Source of the DNA: Deltaproteobacteria bacterium GWB2_55_19
GTDB taxonomy: Bacteria; Desulfobacterota; GWC2-55-46
Direction: 5' to 3'
Assembly (NCBI GenBank): GCA_001797465.1
Contig: MGPQ01000019.1
Coordinates: 1 to 64,000, forward strand
DNA length: 64,000 nucleotides
Under the pieces are notes generated by a model that ran no database searches, was not told where the DNA came from, and saw nothing but the letters and a program-made list of their open reading frames with translations. This document shows, piece by piece, positions 24,975 through 33,852 of this stretch (the first letter of the stretch is position 1; every line of letters begins with the position of its first letter). A program made the position numbers and the translations under genes.

Positions 24975-25140
24975 TTTGTTTTTCAAAAAACCGGGGCATG
25001 GGTGAGCGAAGCCTAAGGGAGGCGGAGGCGAGCGCGCCGGGGCGGATTAGACGCGCAGCGCTCTAAGGGGCGCGCCGAGCGGGAGGGGGAGGAAGGTAGC
25101 GATCGAATCCCATGCCCAAAAGAGCCCGGCAGGGCGCAAA
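24975..25140 (+). repeat. Structured intergenic repeat, copy C
   Basis: Bounded by a perfect 9-bp inverted pair GGGCATGGG (24994-25002) / CCCATGCCC (25109-25117), then AGCCCGGCAGGGCG (25123-25136). The interior AAGGGAGGCGGAGGCGAGCG...CTAAGGGGCGCG matches copy A, and the ends match copy B. The lead-in GTTTTTGTTTTTCAAAA is shared with copy B. Confidence 0.8.
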
Positions 25141-25186
25141 ATGACAAGCAAAGGAGGATGATAATAAGCTTTAAGTGGAGAGGGAC

Positions 25187-26665
25187 CTATAAGGGAAGCT
25201 CCTGCTTGCCCTCCCCCTTGTCCTTCAGATACAGCGTGCACTCCCCGCTCCCTATCCAGTCTATCTTCATCATGTTAGTGGCCCCACGCATCCCGACCCT
25301 TGTGCCTGATACTATGACGATGGTGTCCCCTAAGGAGGCGCACCCGTTATCGAGCAACGCCACCTCGCCCCGGCATATCATCTCGTCCGTGTGCGAGCCG
25401 AACTCTATCGCATAGGGCTCGACACCCCAGACGAGCGAGAGCCTCCTCCAGGTCTTCTCCAGAGGCGTGAATGCGACGATGGGAGTGGCTGGACGGAGCT
25501 TGGATAATATCAGGGCCGTCTCCCCTGTCTGCGTGAATATTACGATCGCCCTGGGATTGACCTCGCTCGATGCCGCGTGCGCGGCAAAGGCGACCGCCTG
25601 GGCGAATGATCCGGCGACGGCCTTTTTCCTCAAGAGGTGCTTATGCGTGAACGCCGCCTCTTCGGCCTGCACGGCTATCTTCGCCATTATCTCGACCGCC
25701 TTTAACGGGTACTTGCCCACGGCCGTCTCCCCTGAGAGCATGAGGGCGTCCGTGCCGTCGAATACCGCGTTCGCGACGTCGGAGGCCTCCGCCCTCGTGG
25801 GACGGGGGTTGGTTATCATGGATTCGAGCATCTGGGTCGCTGTGATGACGAGCTTTCCGGCCTCGTTCGCGCGCGAGATGAGCTCTTTCTGGAGGACAGG
25901 TATCTCTTCGGCGGCGAGCTCGACCCCGAGGTCTCCTCTGGCTATCATGATGCCGTCGGCCTCTTCGAGAATGGAATCAAGGTCGGCTATCGCCTCGGCC
26001 TTCTCTATCTTTGCTATGACCGGGATATCCGCGTTGCCTGCCTTCAGCCGGTCTTTCAGCTCCGCGACATCGGACGCCTTTCTGACGAACGACAGGGCGA
26101 TGTAATCGACGCCGTGCAGGACGCCAAAGGCGATATCCTTGAGGTCTTTTTCGGACAAAGACGGCGCGCTTACCGCAACCCCTGGCAGGTTAATGCCCTT
26201 GTGCGCCTTTAGGAGCCCGCCGTATACGACCTCGCATTCCACGACAGGGCCTGAGATACCCGTCACGCGCGCCTCTATGAGGCCGTCGTCGAAGAGAATT
26301 TTATCGCCGGGTTTTACGTCTCTCGGGAGGTCCTTGTAGGTAGTTGTGATGACAGTGGGGTCCTGCGGCTCCGCGCTTATGGATATCCTCTGGCCCGGTT
26401 TGAGCTCAATGGGCCCGTTGGAGAGGTCGCCGACCCTGATTTTGGGCCCCTGCAGGTCCAGGAGTATCGCGGCAGGGGTATTTAACTTTCTTGATACCGC
26501 GCGTATGGTCTTGACGACCTCGGCGTGGGTGTCGAGCCCGCCGTGCGAGAGGTTCAGCCTGAGCACGTTCGCCCCGGCCCGGATGAGCCCCTCTATCTCG
26601 TCCCCGGAATAAGAGGCCGGCCCGACCGTCGCTATGATCTTGGTCTTTCTTACAGGTTTTCCCAT
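25187..26665 (-). CDS. pyk: Pyruvate kinase
   Basis: Glycolytic enzyme converting PEP + ADP to pyruvate + ATP; 492 aa, usual length. TIM-barrel blocks: RKTKIIATVGPAS, LRLNLSHGG, ILLDLQGPKIRVG, VIAKIEKAEAI, IARGDLGVELAAEEIP (active-site loop) and TATQMLESMITNPRPTRAE; the C-terminal domain (about 355-480) includes IVIFTQTGETALILS. No SD is visible before ATG, and the predicted promoter places transcription start at or next to the ATG, so the mRNA may be leaderless. Confidence 0.97.
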   Translation of the reverse strand: MGKPVRKTKIIATVGPASYSGDEIEGLIRAGANVLRLNLSHGGLDTHAEVVKTIRAVSRKLNTPAAILLDLQGPKIRVGDLSNGPIELKPGQRISISAEPQDPTVITTTYKDLPRDVKPGDKILFDDGLIEARVTGISGPVVECEVVYGGLLKAHKGINLPGVAVSAPSLSEKDLKDIAFGVLHGVDYIALSFVRKASDVAELKDRLKAGNADIPVIAKIEKAEAIADLDSILEEADGIMIARGDLGVELAAEEIPVLQKELISRANEAGKLVITATQMLESMITNPRPTRAEASDVANAVFDGTDALMLSGETAVGKYPLKAVEIMAKIAVQAEEAAFTHKHLLRKKAVAGSFAQAVAFAAHAASSEVNPRAIVIFTQTGETALILSKLRPATPIVAFTPLEKTWRRLSLVWGVEPYAIEFGSHTDEMICRGEVALLDNGCASLGDTIVIVSGTRVGMRGATNMMKIDWIGSGECTLYLKDKGEGKQELPL

Positions 26666-26671
26666 TGGCTG

Positions 26672-26700
26672 ATATTATCCCTATGGCAAGGCGGTGTCAA
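26672..26700 (-). promoter_or_regulatory. Putative promoter of pyk, start point at the ATG
   Basis: On the minus strand TTGACA (26700-26695), 17 bp, TAATAT (26677-26672). Position +1 would fall around 26665, the first base of the coding sequence. Confidence 0.5.
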
Positions 26701-26805
26701 CATGGTACTCGGCGTACGGCCAGATTCAAATCCGATGACTTTGGCGTTAGTGGCGCTCAACCATTGTGACGGGAGGGTGTAACGGCTTTCATTGACCCAA
26801 AGCTT

Positions 26806-28077
26806 CTATCCTAACACCTTGAACTCCACCCCGAAGAAACTCAAGAGCAGTAAGATATTAAGCCCTATGATTATCGTCCCGCAGATATAGAGGAGGAGGT
26901 TTTCGAACCTGCCGTTAGCGAACTCCCCCATGACCTTTCTCGATCGCGTAAGGACTATGAGAGGAATGATAGTGAGCGGCAACTGCATGGAGAGTATGAC
27001 CTGGCTCCAGATGAGCGTCTGGTATGCGTCTGTCAAGACCATGATGAGGATTATCGCCGGGACGGCCGTAATGAGGACCCCCGCCCTGAACCATCTCTTC
27101 TGCGGGTCTATCTCCTTTCCGAGGAAGCCCGTAAAGACAGTGCCACCGGCGAGGCAGGCGGTTATCGAGGACGCGATGCCAGCGCATAAAAGGGCGACGC
27201 CGAAGAGGACCTCCGCGAGGTTCCCGGCGAGGGGGCGGAGCGTTTCCGCGGCCTGCATTACGTCCTTGACCATGACGCCGTTCCTGAAGAAGACCGCCGC
27301 GGCTACGATGACCATCGCGCTGTTTATCAGCCACCCGGCGCCCATTGCGAGGAGGGTGTCGAGAAACTCGTACCGGAGGAGCCGCCTCTTCCTCTCTTTG
27401 GTCTCTGCCGACCAGTTCCTCTTCTGTATGACCTCGGAGTGGAGGTAGATGTTGTGCGGCATGATGACCGCGCCGAGCATGCCCATCGCGATGAATATCT
27501 CGGCGGAGCCGAGCCTCGGTATCACCGCAGACCTCGCCGCCTCCCCCCAGTCTGGGTCGACGATGTAGAGCTCGACTAGGTAGCAAAAACCGATGATCGA
27601 GACGAAAGAAATGATGATGTGCTCGATCTGATCGTACTTCTGGACCGTGACGAGATAGAGTATGAAGACGCCTGCGGCGATAGCCGAGACCGGAATAGGG
27701 AGGCCCGTAAGGAGCGTGAGCCCTATCGCCGCGCCGAGGAATTCGGCGAGGGCTGTGGCCAGGCACGCGAGCATTATCGAGCCGCCGAGGACGGCGTTTG
27801 CTTTCTTTGAAAAATGGACCCTGCACGACTCGGCGAGGCACATGCCTTTTACTATACCGAGGTGGGCGGACATGTGCTGGAGGAAGATGAGCATGAGCGT
27901 CGATAAGGATATGACCCAGAGGAGGGAGTAGTTGAACTCAGACCCGCCGGCTATGTTCGTCGCCCAGTTGCCTGGGTCTATGAACCCGACGGTGACGAGG
28001 AAGCCCGGGCCGAGGTATCTTAAGAGTTCAAGGTTCAGGCGCTTGAACCGCTTCGGGAATTTCAGGAAGTTTGACAT
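26806..28077 (-). CDS. Nramp-family divalent metal transporter
   Basis: 423 aa, eleven or so TM helices. The metal-site motif of TM1 reads GFIDPGNWATNIAGGS (DPGN) and TM6 reads GMLGAVIMPHNIYLHSEVIQ (the MPH metal-site motif), so Mn2+/Fe2+-type Nramp selectivity is expected rather than Mg2+. The consensus transport loop GSAEIFIAMG is also present. Similar to MntH but not assigned a symbol. A perfect TATAAT (minus, 28117-28112) lies 35 nt before the ATG with only a poor -35, which could mean activator or repressor control. SD poor. Confidence 0.93.
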   Translation of the reverse strand: MSNFLKFPKRFKRLNLELLRYLGPGFLVTVGFIDPGNWATNIAGGSEFNYSLLWVISLSTLMLIFLQHMSAHLGIVKGMCLAESCRVHFSKKANAVLGGSIMLACLATALAEFLGAAIGLTLLTGLPIPVSAIAAGVFILYLVTVQKYDQIEHIIISFVSIIGFCYLVELYIVDPDWGEAARSAVIPRLGSAEIFIAMGMLGAVIMPHNIYLHSEVIQKRNWSAETKERKRRLLRYEFLDTLLAMGAGWLINSAMVIVAAAVFFRNGVMVKDVMQAAETLRPLAGNLAEVLFGVALLCAGIASSITACLAGGTVFTGFLGKEIDPQKRWFRAGVLITAVPAIILIMVLTDAYQTLIWSQVILSMQLPLTIIPLIVLTRSRKVMGEFANGRFENLLLYICGTIIIGLNILLLLSFFGVEFKVLG

Positions 28078-28406
28078 TTATCCAGTCTGCCTCGATTCGT
28101 CCTTCGGCACTATTATACCCAAAGCGAGGTCTTTTTGGGGAATCGGCCTCTCTATGGTCGTACGCCGTAAGACGATGGTTGAAGGAGGATATTGCAACAG
28201 GGCCGGTTTAGCGCCCAGAATATCATAAAAAACAGCACCAGCGCGGCCGGTTCTTCGCGGCAAAGAGAGTTTTCAAGCAGGGGGCGCGGAAAAAAGACGG
28301 CAATATGTTTTTTTTCTTTGACATTTTTTTTTCATTTAGTAATAATTCAAATGCTTAAAATTCTCCGGAGGGTTTTTTCGCTCGTCCGGCCGCAGTTTAT
28401 TCCCAG
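28078..28406. other. Divergent promoter region between Nramp and gcvT
   Basis: 329 bp without a gene. It holds the Nramp -10 box, a GC-rich middle and, next to gcvT, an AT-rich promoter. I looked for a glycine riboswitch fold and did not recognise one. Confidence 0.6.
28318..28346 (+). promoter_or_regulatory. Sigma-70 promoter of the gcv operon
   Basis: TTGACA (28318-28323), 17 bp of nearly pure T/A, AATAAT (28341-28346). The expected leader of about 54 nt contains a CTCCGGAG palindrome followed by GGTTTTTT (28362-28378), which could act as a weak attenuator. Confidence 0.7.
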
Positions 28407-29498
28407 GTGCTAAAAAGAACGTCTTTATACGACATACATCTTTCTCTCGGCGCGAGGATAGTCGATTTTGCCGGATGGGAAATGCCCGTTCAGTACAGAG
28501 GGGTCATCGAGGAGCACCTTGCGGTGAGGACCGCGTGCGGCATCTTCGACGTGAGCCATATGGGCGAGGTCGAGGTTTCGGGGCCGAGGGCCGAGGAGGC
28601 TGTGCGCCTCCTCATGACGAACGACATCGGACGGGTCACCGACGGCCAGTGCCAGTACACGCTCCTGTGCTATCCGCACGGGGGCGTCGTCGACGACACG
28701 ATAGTCTACCGTTTCAACAGCGAGCGTTTCCTCTTCTGCGTGAACGCGTCGAACACCGACAAGGCCTTTGAGTGGATAAAGGGGCAGGTCTCTGACATCG
28801 CGCTCGTTGAGAATCTGAGTGATGAGTACGGCCAGATAGCCATACAGGGGCCTAACGCGGCAAGCATACTCGAGGACTTAAGCGACGTGCCGCCCTCTGA
28901 AATAAAGCCGTTCCACTTCGTCATGGCGGAGCTTGCCGGGGGTATCGAGGCGATAGTTTCGCGCACAGGCTACACCGGAGAGGACGGCTTCGAGATATAC
29001 CTTACGCCGTCCGAGGCCCCAGAGCTCTGGGGGGCGTTAATGTACTCCGGCGAAGAGTTCGGCATCGCGCCGGTAGGGCTCGGCGCGAGGGACACGCTCC
29101 GGCTTGAGATGGGCTACCCGCTGTACGGCCACGAGCTCGGCGAGGGGATAACCCCGATAGAGGCGAACCTCGGGAAATACGTCAAGCTCGAAGGCAGGGA
29201 GTTCATCGGAGCCGAGGCCTTGAGGGCGCAGAAGGCCTCCGGCGTAAAAAAGACGCTGATAGGCCTAAAGATGAAGGACCCCGGCATCCCGCGCGCCGGT
29301 TACGAGATAGCGAAGAATGGTGAGAAGATCGGGGATGTGGTGAGCGGCACAATGTCGCCGTCGCTTAAGTCTGGCATAGGCACCGGGTTCGTGGAGCCGG
29401 CCTTCAGGGAGCCGGGCACGGAGATTGACGTAGTCATAAGGGGGAGGGCCGCGAAGGCCGAGGTAGTAAAGCCCCCGTTTTACAAAAGGCCTTACTAA
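28407..29498 (+). CDS. gcvT: Glycine cleavage system T protein (aminomethyltransferase)
   Basis: Transfers the methylene carbon from aminomethyl-lipoyl GcvH to tetrahydrofolate and releases ammonia; 363 aa, usual length. Folate-binding blocks: IVDFAGWEMPVQYRGVIEEH, FDVSHMGEVEVSG, SRTGYTGEDGFEIYL, GLGARDTLRLEMGYPLYGHE, and C-terminal GFVEPAFREPGTEIDVVIRG. GTG start with a weak SD. First gene of a gcvT-gcvH-gcvPA-gcvPB cluster; no lpd (L protein) is nearby. Confidence 0.97.
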   Translation: MLKRTSLYDIHLSLGARIVDFAGWEMPVQYRGVIEEHLAVRTACGIFDVSHMGEVEVSGPRAEEAVRLLMTNDIGRVTDGQCQYTLLCYPHGGVVDDTIVYRFNSERFLFCVNASNTDKAFEWIKGQVSDIALVENLSDEYGQIAIQGPNAASILEDLSDVPPSEIKPFHFVMAELAGGIEAIVSRTGYTGEDGFEIYLTPSEAPELWGALMYSGEEFGIAPVGLGARDTLRLEMGYPLYGHELGEGITPIEANLGKYVKLEGREFIGAEALRAQKASGVKKTLIGLKMKDPGIPRAGYEIAKNGEKIGDVVSGTMSPSLKSGIGTGFVEPAFREPGTEIDVVIRGRAAKAEVVKPPFYKRPY

Positions 29499-29591
29499 GC
29501 GTTTCTAATCCCCGATTGCTTTTATCGGGGCCATGTCGCTCTCGTAAACGGCTCCGCGTTCCTTATACAATCCGCGAGAATGACGTACCGA

Positions 29592-29621
29592 TTGCATTAC
29601 TTATACAGAAGTAAATATAAA
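29592..29621 (+). promoter_or_regulatory. Possible internal promoter before gcvH
   Basis: TTGCAT (29592-29597), 18 bp, TATAAA (29616-29621). A CCCCGAT/ATCGGGG hairpin without a T-run (29510-29530) sits just after gcvT, so gcvH-PA-PB may be partly uncoupled from gcvT. Confidence 0.35.
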
Positions 29622-29664
29622 AGAGCGCAACTTATATTGACCGGCAAGGAAAGGAGATACTAAC

Positions 29665-30051
29665 ATGGAGTTCCCGAAAGACCTTAAGTACACCAAAGAG
29701 CATGAATGGGTTAAGGTTGAAGGAAGCATCGTCACCGTCGGCATCACCGACTACGCCCAGGATTCGCTCGGGGACGTGGTCTACGTGGAACTGCCTCAGG
29801 AGGGCGTATCGGTCACGAAGAACGAGCCCTTCGGGGTCGTGGAGTCGGTAAAGGCGGTCTCGGACCTGTATTCGCCGATAAGCGGGTCGGTCCATGAGGT
29901 GAACGACGCCATCATCGACAGCCCTGAAGCGATCAACGAGGACCCGTACGGCGACGCCTGGATGATTAGGGTCGAGATAGGCAACCCCGGCGACTTAAGC
30001 GACCTCATGTCGTCGGACGAGTACCAGAAGTTCATAGAAGAAGAGAAGTAG
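29665..30051 (+). CDS. gcvH: Glycine cleavage system H protein
   Basis: Lipoylated shuttle carrying the aminomethyl group among P, T and L proteins; 128 aa, usual length. Start block KYTKEHEWVKVEGSIVTVGI, then YAQDSLGDVVYVELPQEG; the lipoylation lysine is in GVVESVKAVSDLYSPISG (about residue 63). Very good SD (AAAGGAGATACTAAC). A 166-bp gap separates it from gcvT. Confidence 0.97.
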   Translation: MEFPKDLKYTKEHEWVKVEGSIVTVGITDYAQDSLGDVVYVELPQEGVSVTKNEPFGVVESVKAVSDLYSPISGSVHEVNDAIIDSPEAINEDPYGDAWMIRVEIGNPGDLSDLMSSDEYQKFIEEEK

Positions 30052-30056
30052 AAGAA

Positions 30057-31406
30057 GTGCCGTACATCCCGCACACTGAAAAAGACAGGGTCCGGCTTTT
30101 AAAGGCGGTAGGGGCCGGCAACATCGACGACCTCATCGCCGTACCTGAAAACGCGAGGCTTAAGGGGGAGCTTAAACTCCCCAAAGGTCTTACAGAGCAG
30201 GAGCTTACAAGGGCGCTTAAAGAAAAGGCGGCGAGGAACTCGACGGTCGAGGACTATTCGAGCTTTCTCGGCGCGGGCGCGTACAACCACTACATACCCG
30301 CTGTCGTTGACTCCATCATCTCAAGGTCCGAATTCTACACCTCCTACACCCCGTACCAGCCCGAGATAAGCCAGGGCACGCTCCAGGCCATATTCGAGTA
30401 CCAGACGATCGTCTGCCAGCTGACGGGCATGGACGTCGCCAACGCGTCCCTCTACGACGGCGCATCCGCCGTTGCCGAGGCCGCGCTCATGGCGCGCAGG
30501 ATCACCGGCAGGGACAAGGTATTGTTGAGCGCCGCGCTCCACCCCGAGTACAGGGAGACGGTGAGGTCGTACCTGCACGGCGCCGGAAACCATGTCTCTG
30601 AGGTGATGTATTGCACCGAGGCTGGCGTAACACTGCCTGCGGCGCTTGATTCCGCGCTCGATAGCGACACCGCCTGTCTCGTCATACAATACCCGAACTT
30701 TTTCGGCTCGATCGAGGACTTGAAGTCGCTCGCTGAGAAGGCCCACGCACAGGGCGCGCTCCTCGTCGCTGTCACGAACGAGGCGGTCTCGTTCGGCTTA
30801 CTCGCCTCACCGGGCTCATTGGGCGCGGACATCGCGGTAGGAGACAATCAGTCCTTTGGGAACACGCTCTCTTACGGCGGCCCCTATCTCGGCTTCATGG
30901 CGACAAAGACCAAATTTATCCGCCAGATGCCGGGGAGGATCGTCGGAGAGACGGTAGATATAGACGGGAAAAGGGCCTTCTGCCTTACGTTCTCGACAAG
31001 GGAACAGCACATAAGGAGGGAGAGGGCGACCTCGAACATCTGCACGAACCACGGCCTCTGCGCGCTCGCCGCCTCGGTCCACATGGTGAGCCTCGGGGAA
31101 GCGGGTCTTCGGAGGCTCGCGCTCCTGAATCTCTCAAAGGCGGAGTATCTCAAAAAGGCGCTCGCGAATATTTCCGGAGTCGAAGTCGCGTTCTCATCGC
31201 CGACATTCAATGAATTTACTATAAAGATATCGAAAGACCCCGAAGGGGTATTGAAGGGGCTCCTTAAGAAGAAGGTCATGGGCGGGCTGAATATTAAGAG
31301 ATTTTACCCGGCCCTGGACAAACATATTCTCGTAGCAGTGACCGAGATGAACACGAAAGACGAGATGGACAGCTTCGCCGAAGCGCTCTCGAAGGTATTG
31401 GGATAA
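30057..31406 (+). CDS. gcvPA: Glycine dehydrogenase (decarboxylating) subunit 1
   Basis: N-terminal half of the PLP-dependent P protein, encoded separately as in many anaerobes and Gram-positives; 449 aa. Blocks: PYIPHTEKDRVRLLKAVG, FLGAGAYNHYIPAVVDSI, YTPYQPEISQGTLQAIFEYQ, VANASLYDGASAVAEAALMA, GGPYLGFMATK and TFSTREQHIRRERATSNICT. It forms a heterotetramer with GcvPB. GTG start 5 bp after gcvH; the end overlaps the next gene by one base. Confidence 0.96.
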   Translation: MPYIPHTEKDRVRLLKAVGAGNIDDLIAVPENARLKGELKLPKGLTEQELTRALKEKAARNSTVEDYSSFLGAGAYNHYIPAVVDSIISRSEFYTSYTPYQPEISQGTLQAIFEYQTIVCQLTGMDVANASLYDGASAVAEAALMARRITGRDKVLLSAALHPEYRETVRSYLHGAGNHVSEVMYCTEAGVTLPAALDSALDSDTACLVIQYPNFFGSIEDLKSLAEKAHAQGALLVAVTNEAVSFGLLASPGSLGADIAVGDNQSFGNTLSYGGPYLGFMATKTKFIRQMPGRIVGETVDIDGKRAFCLTFSTREQHIRRERATSNICTNHGLCALAASVHMVSLGEAGLRRLALLNLSKAEYLKKALANISGVEVAFSSPTFNEFTIKISKDPEGVLKGLLKKKVMGGLNIKRFYPALDKHILVAVTEMNTKDEMDSFAEALSKVLG

Positions 31407-32884
31407 TGGGAGAGAACGGCGTAAAAGGGTTACTGTTGGATGAGCCGCTCATATTCGAAAGGTCGTCTGAAGGCCGCGTGGGTGTAGCCCCGGCCGAGTT
31501 CGACATCCCCGAGGCCGACCCCAAGGGGTTACTGCCCGCAGGGCTTTTGAGGGACAAGATAGACGGCTTCCCTGAGGTCTCGGAGATGGACGCTGTGCGT
31601 CATTACACGAGGCTCTCTCAGTGGAACTTCGGGGTGGACTCGGGCTTTTACCCGCTCGGCTCATGCACCATGAAGTACAACCCGAAGGTGAATGAGGTTG
31701 CCTGCCGCCTTCCCGGGCTCTCGCTGATACACCCGTACGAGCCTGAGGAGCTTGTCCAGGGCGCGCTCGAATTAATGTATGAGCTTGAAGGGTATCTCGC
31801 TGAGATAAGCGGCATGGATGCGGTGACTTTACAGCCCTCGGCCGGAGCGCACGGCGAGTTATGCGGGCTTCTCATGATGGCCGCGTATTTCAAGGACAAG
31901 GGCAGGGCCAGGACAAAGATAATAATACCGGACACCGCCCACGGCACAAACCCGGCGTCTTCGCACCTCGCGGGCTTTAAAGTCGTGCCGGTCAAGTCCG
32001 ACGGCAAGGGGGCGTTGTCCGTCGAGGCTATAAAGGCGGTGATGGATGAAGACACCGCCGGGCTCATGGTCACGAACCCGAACACCATCGGTCTATTTGA
32101 GAAGAATATAAAAGAGATAGCCAGGGTCGTCCACTCAAAGGGCGGCTTCCTCTATTGCGACGGCGCGAACCTTAACGCCCTTATGGGGATTGTGAACCTC
32201 GGCGCAATCGGCGTAGATCTTATCCAGTTCAACCTCCACAAGACCTTCTCTACCCCGCACGGCGGCGGCGGGCCGGGTAGCGGCCCTGTTGGCGTTAAAA
32301 AGGCGCTTGAGCCTTTTCTGCCGGCCCCGCGCATAAAGAAGGCGAGGGGGAAGTACTCGCTTGAATACGTCCGCCCGAAGTCGATAGGCAGGTTGAAAGC
32401 CTTTTACGGGAACTTCTCGATAATGGTCCGCGCCTACGCCTACATCAGGAGGATGGGCGGCGAAGGCCTCAAGAGGGCGAGCGAGACCGCGATACTGAAC
32501 GCCAACTACATCAAGGAACAGCTCAAGGATACCTATCACCTCGCGTATGACGAGCCGTGCATGCACGAGAGCGTGTTTTCGGATAAAAACCTTTTGGGGT
32601 ATGGCGTTACCACGATGGATGTGGCGAAGAGGCTCATAGACTACGGCTTCCACCCGCCGACGGTCTACTTCCCGCTCGTCGTCCACGGCGCGATAATGAT
32701 CGAGCCGACCGAGACCGAGACGAAAGAGACGATGGACAAATTTATAGAGGCGATGAAGTCGATAGCCGAAGAGGCTCGCACCAACCCCGAGCTCTTAAAG
32801 AACGCCCCGATAAAGACGAAGGTCAGAAGGGTCGACGAGACGAGGGCGGCAAGAGAGCCGGTCTTGAGGTGGGTGAAGAAGTAA
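31406..32884 (+). CDS. gcvPB: Glycine dehydrogenase (decarboxylating) subunit 2
   Basis: PLP-binding half of the P protein; 492 aa. The PLP lysine is in LIQFNLHKTFSTPHGGGGPG (about residue 278). Other family blocks: FYPLGSCTMKYNPK, LQPSAGAHGELCGL, IPDTAHGTNPASSHLAG and MIEPTETETKETMDKFIEAM. Start ATG shares its A with the gcvPA stop (TAATG). With gcvPA, gcvT and gcvH it makes a complete GCS apart from the shared L protein. An intrinsic terminator follows. Confidence 0.97.
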   Translation: MGENGVKGLLLDEPLIFERSSEGRVGVAPAEFDIPEADPKGLLPAGLLRDKIDGFPEVSEMDAVRHYTRLSQWNFGVDSGFYPLGSCTMKYNPKVNEVACRLPGLSLIHPYEPEELVQGALELMYELEGYLAEISGMDAVTLQPSAGAHGELCGLLMMAAYFKDKGRARTKIIIPDTAHGTNPASSHLAGFKVVPVKSDGKGALSVEAIKAVMDEDTAGLMVTNPNTIGLFEKNIKEIARVVHSKGGFLYCDGANLNALMGIVNLGAIGVDLIQFNLHKTFSTPHGGGGPGSGPVGVKKALEPFLPAPRIKKARGKYSLEYVRPKSIGRLKAFYGNFSIMVRAYAYIRRMGGEGLKRASETAILNANYIKEQLKDTYHLAYDEPCMHESVFSDKNLLGYGVTTMDVAKRLIDYGFHPPTVYFPLVVHGAIMIEPTETETKETMDKFIEAMKSIAEEARTNPELLKNAPIKTKVRRVDETRAAREPVLRWVKK

Positions 32885-32901
32885 GGCGTTCTTGAATACG
32901 G

Positions 32902-32946
32902 AAAAAAAAGGGGGCGGGCCCGGAAGGGCCCGCCTTTTGTTTTTTA
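32902..32946 (+). terminator. Intrinsic terminator of the gcv operon
   Basis: GGCGGGCCC / GGGCCCGCC stem with a 5-nt loop, A8 upstream and TTTTGTTTTTT downstream; probably works in both directions. Confidence 0.92.
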
Positions 32947-32980
32947 AATAATTGCTGATGGAAATTAATCCAAAGTTTTG

Positions 32981-33009
32981 TAGGCTGGGTTAGCGTAGCG
33001 TAACCCAGC
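32981..33009. repeat. REP-like palindrome, copy 1
   Basis: TAGGCTGGGTTAGCGTAGCG followed by TAACCCAGC: a near-perfect palindrome. The same left half recurs at 35759-35784. Confidence 0.75.
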
Positions 33010-33133
33010 AATTAATTACCCGCCCCCTTGAGATTGCTTCGTCGCTCATCTCCACGCACTGATGAAAAGGAATGACGGACCCGCCCCATCGAACACGACT
33101 TAACGGGTGCGGAAACGCGCAAACCCTCCCCTC

Positions 33134-33178
33134 AAAAAAACAAACGCCCGACGAATTTTCGGCAGGCGTTTGTTTAAT
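33134..33178 (-). terminator. Intrinsic terminator of the 33211 gene
   Basis: On the minus strand AAACGCC / GGCGTTT with a loop, followed by a T-rich run. The 110 bp around it are similar to the terminator of the PEP-CTERM gene (34755-34800). Confidence 0.8.
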
Positions 33179-33210
33179 AAGAAACCCGGAAGCCTCAGGT
33201 CGGTCCCATC

Positions 33211-33528
33211 TTACTTGAGCCTCTTCTTTACATCCTCCAGAACAAGGTGATAATCCTTTTTTACCTCGGCCATTACCTTGTCCGTCGTCTTCTTCATCTC
33301 CGTAAGGAGGCTGTCCCCTTTTTTCTTCAGGACCAGGAGCTCTTTTTCGATCTCAATCTTCTTGCCGGTCTTTTTAAGCGCCTGTACTTCTTTATTGAAT
33401 CTATTGCTTACGACCTTGAGTTCCTTCTCGAGATTCTTCTGCACCTTTGCGAGCTCGCTGTAGACCCTCGTCTTCAAGTCAGGCTTTTTTACCAGCTTTT
33501 TAACTACCTTGTTGAGCGGGTTTTTCAC
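33211..33528 (-). CDS. Small lysine-rich coiled-coil protein, unknown function
   Basis: 105 aa. I place the start at GTG 33528 because AGAGGAGG stands 7 nt before it; an upstream TTG (33570) would add 14 residues encoded across that SD. About one third of residues are Lys/Arg, with heptads LKTRVYSELAKVQKNLEKEL and KKGDSLLTEMKKTTDKVMAE indicating a nearly continuous coiled coil. No Cys, no TM. Its basic character could suit DNA or polyphosphate binding or a phasin-like role; none of these is demonstrated. Own terminator. Confidence 0.75.
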   Translation of the reverse strand: MKNPLNKVVKKLVKKPDLKTRVYSELAKVQKNLEKELKVVSNRFNKEVQALKKTGKKIEIEKELLVLKKKGDSLLTEMKKTTDKVMAEVKKDYHLVLEDVKKRLK

Positions 33529-33852
33529 AAATCGCCTCCTCTGATTTTTTGTAAACTCGGTGCTTTTCAATTACGCGCGGTGGTGAGTCCTGTCCGTCCG
33601 TTTACCTCTTCTCCCGCATGCGATATTTAATTATACACTGTTGGCTTAAAATTTATATTTATTTCTGGCGAATATTTTTTGGCGCCCCAATGGGGCATGG
33701 CGGGCGCGTCAACGTTGCCGGCAAAAAATAGATTTATCGGAGCTGATATGTAGCGGCAAAAGCAACAGGCCCATTTTCATTTTCGCGGACAAACTATTTA
33801 TGTTAGCATCGTGTCTATACGGTTTTGACGACGGCGGAGGGGTTGCGGGCGC
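33529..33852. other. AT-rich divergent intergenic region
   Basis: 324 bp between two divergent small genes, with AT-rich stretches around 33625-33680 (ATTTATATTTATTT) typical of promoters. No specific box is convincing and no RNA gene is recognised. Confidence 0.5.

Larger units (their letters stand above)
24766..25186. other. 421-bp non-coding region with two repeat elements
   Basis: Convergent space between the VOC gene (+) and pyruvate kinase (-). It contains a CTCCTCG-rich hairpin element (24776-24905) and copy C of the structured repeat (24975-25140). No gene or clear terminator seen. Confidence 0.7.
32885..33210. other. 326-bp intergenic region, terminators and REP-like elements
   Basis: Contains the gcv terminator, one copy of a GGGTTAGCGTAGCGTAACCC palindrome, a short GATTGCTTCGTCGCTCA stretch of the kind seen in dispersed repeats, and the terminator of the minus-strand gene at 33211. 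No gene seen. Confidence 0.7.

Noticed and set aside
14935-25140. CRISPR array or transposon as source of the repeats
   Set aside because: Copies are few, not regularly spaced, without cas genes, transposase, or target-site duplications that I can see.
26715-26745. Possible tRNA T-loop (ATTCAAATCC)
   Set aside because: No acceptor, D- or anticodon arms around it.
28200-28406. Glycine riboswitch before gcvT
   Set aside because: The region has a normal promoter and a short leader; I saw no tandem glycine-aptamer signature.
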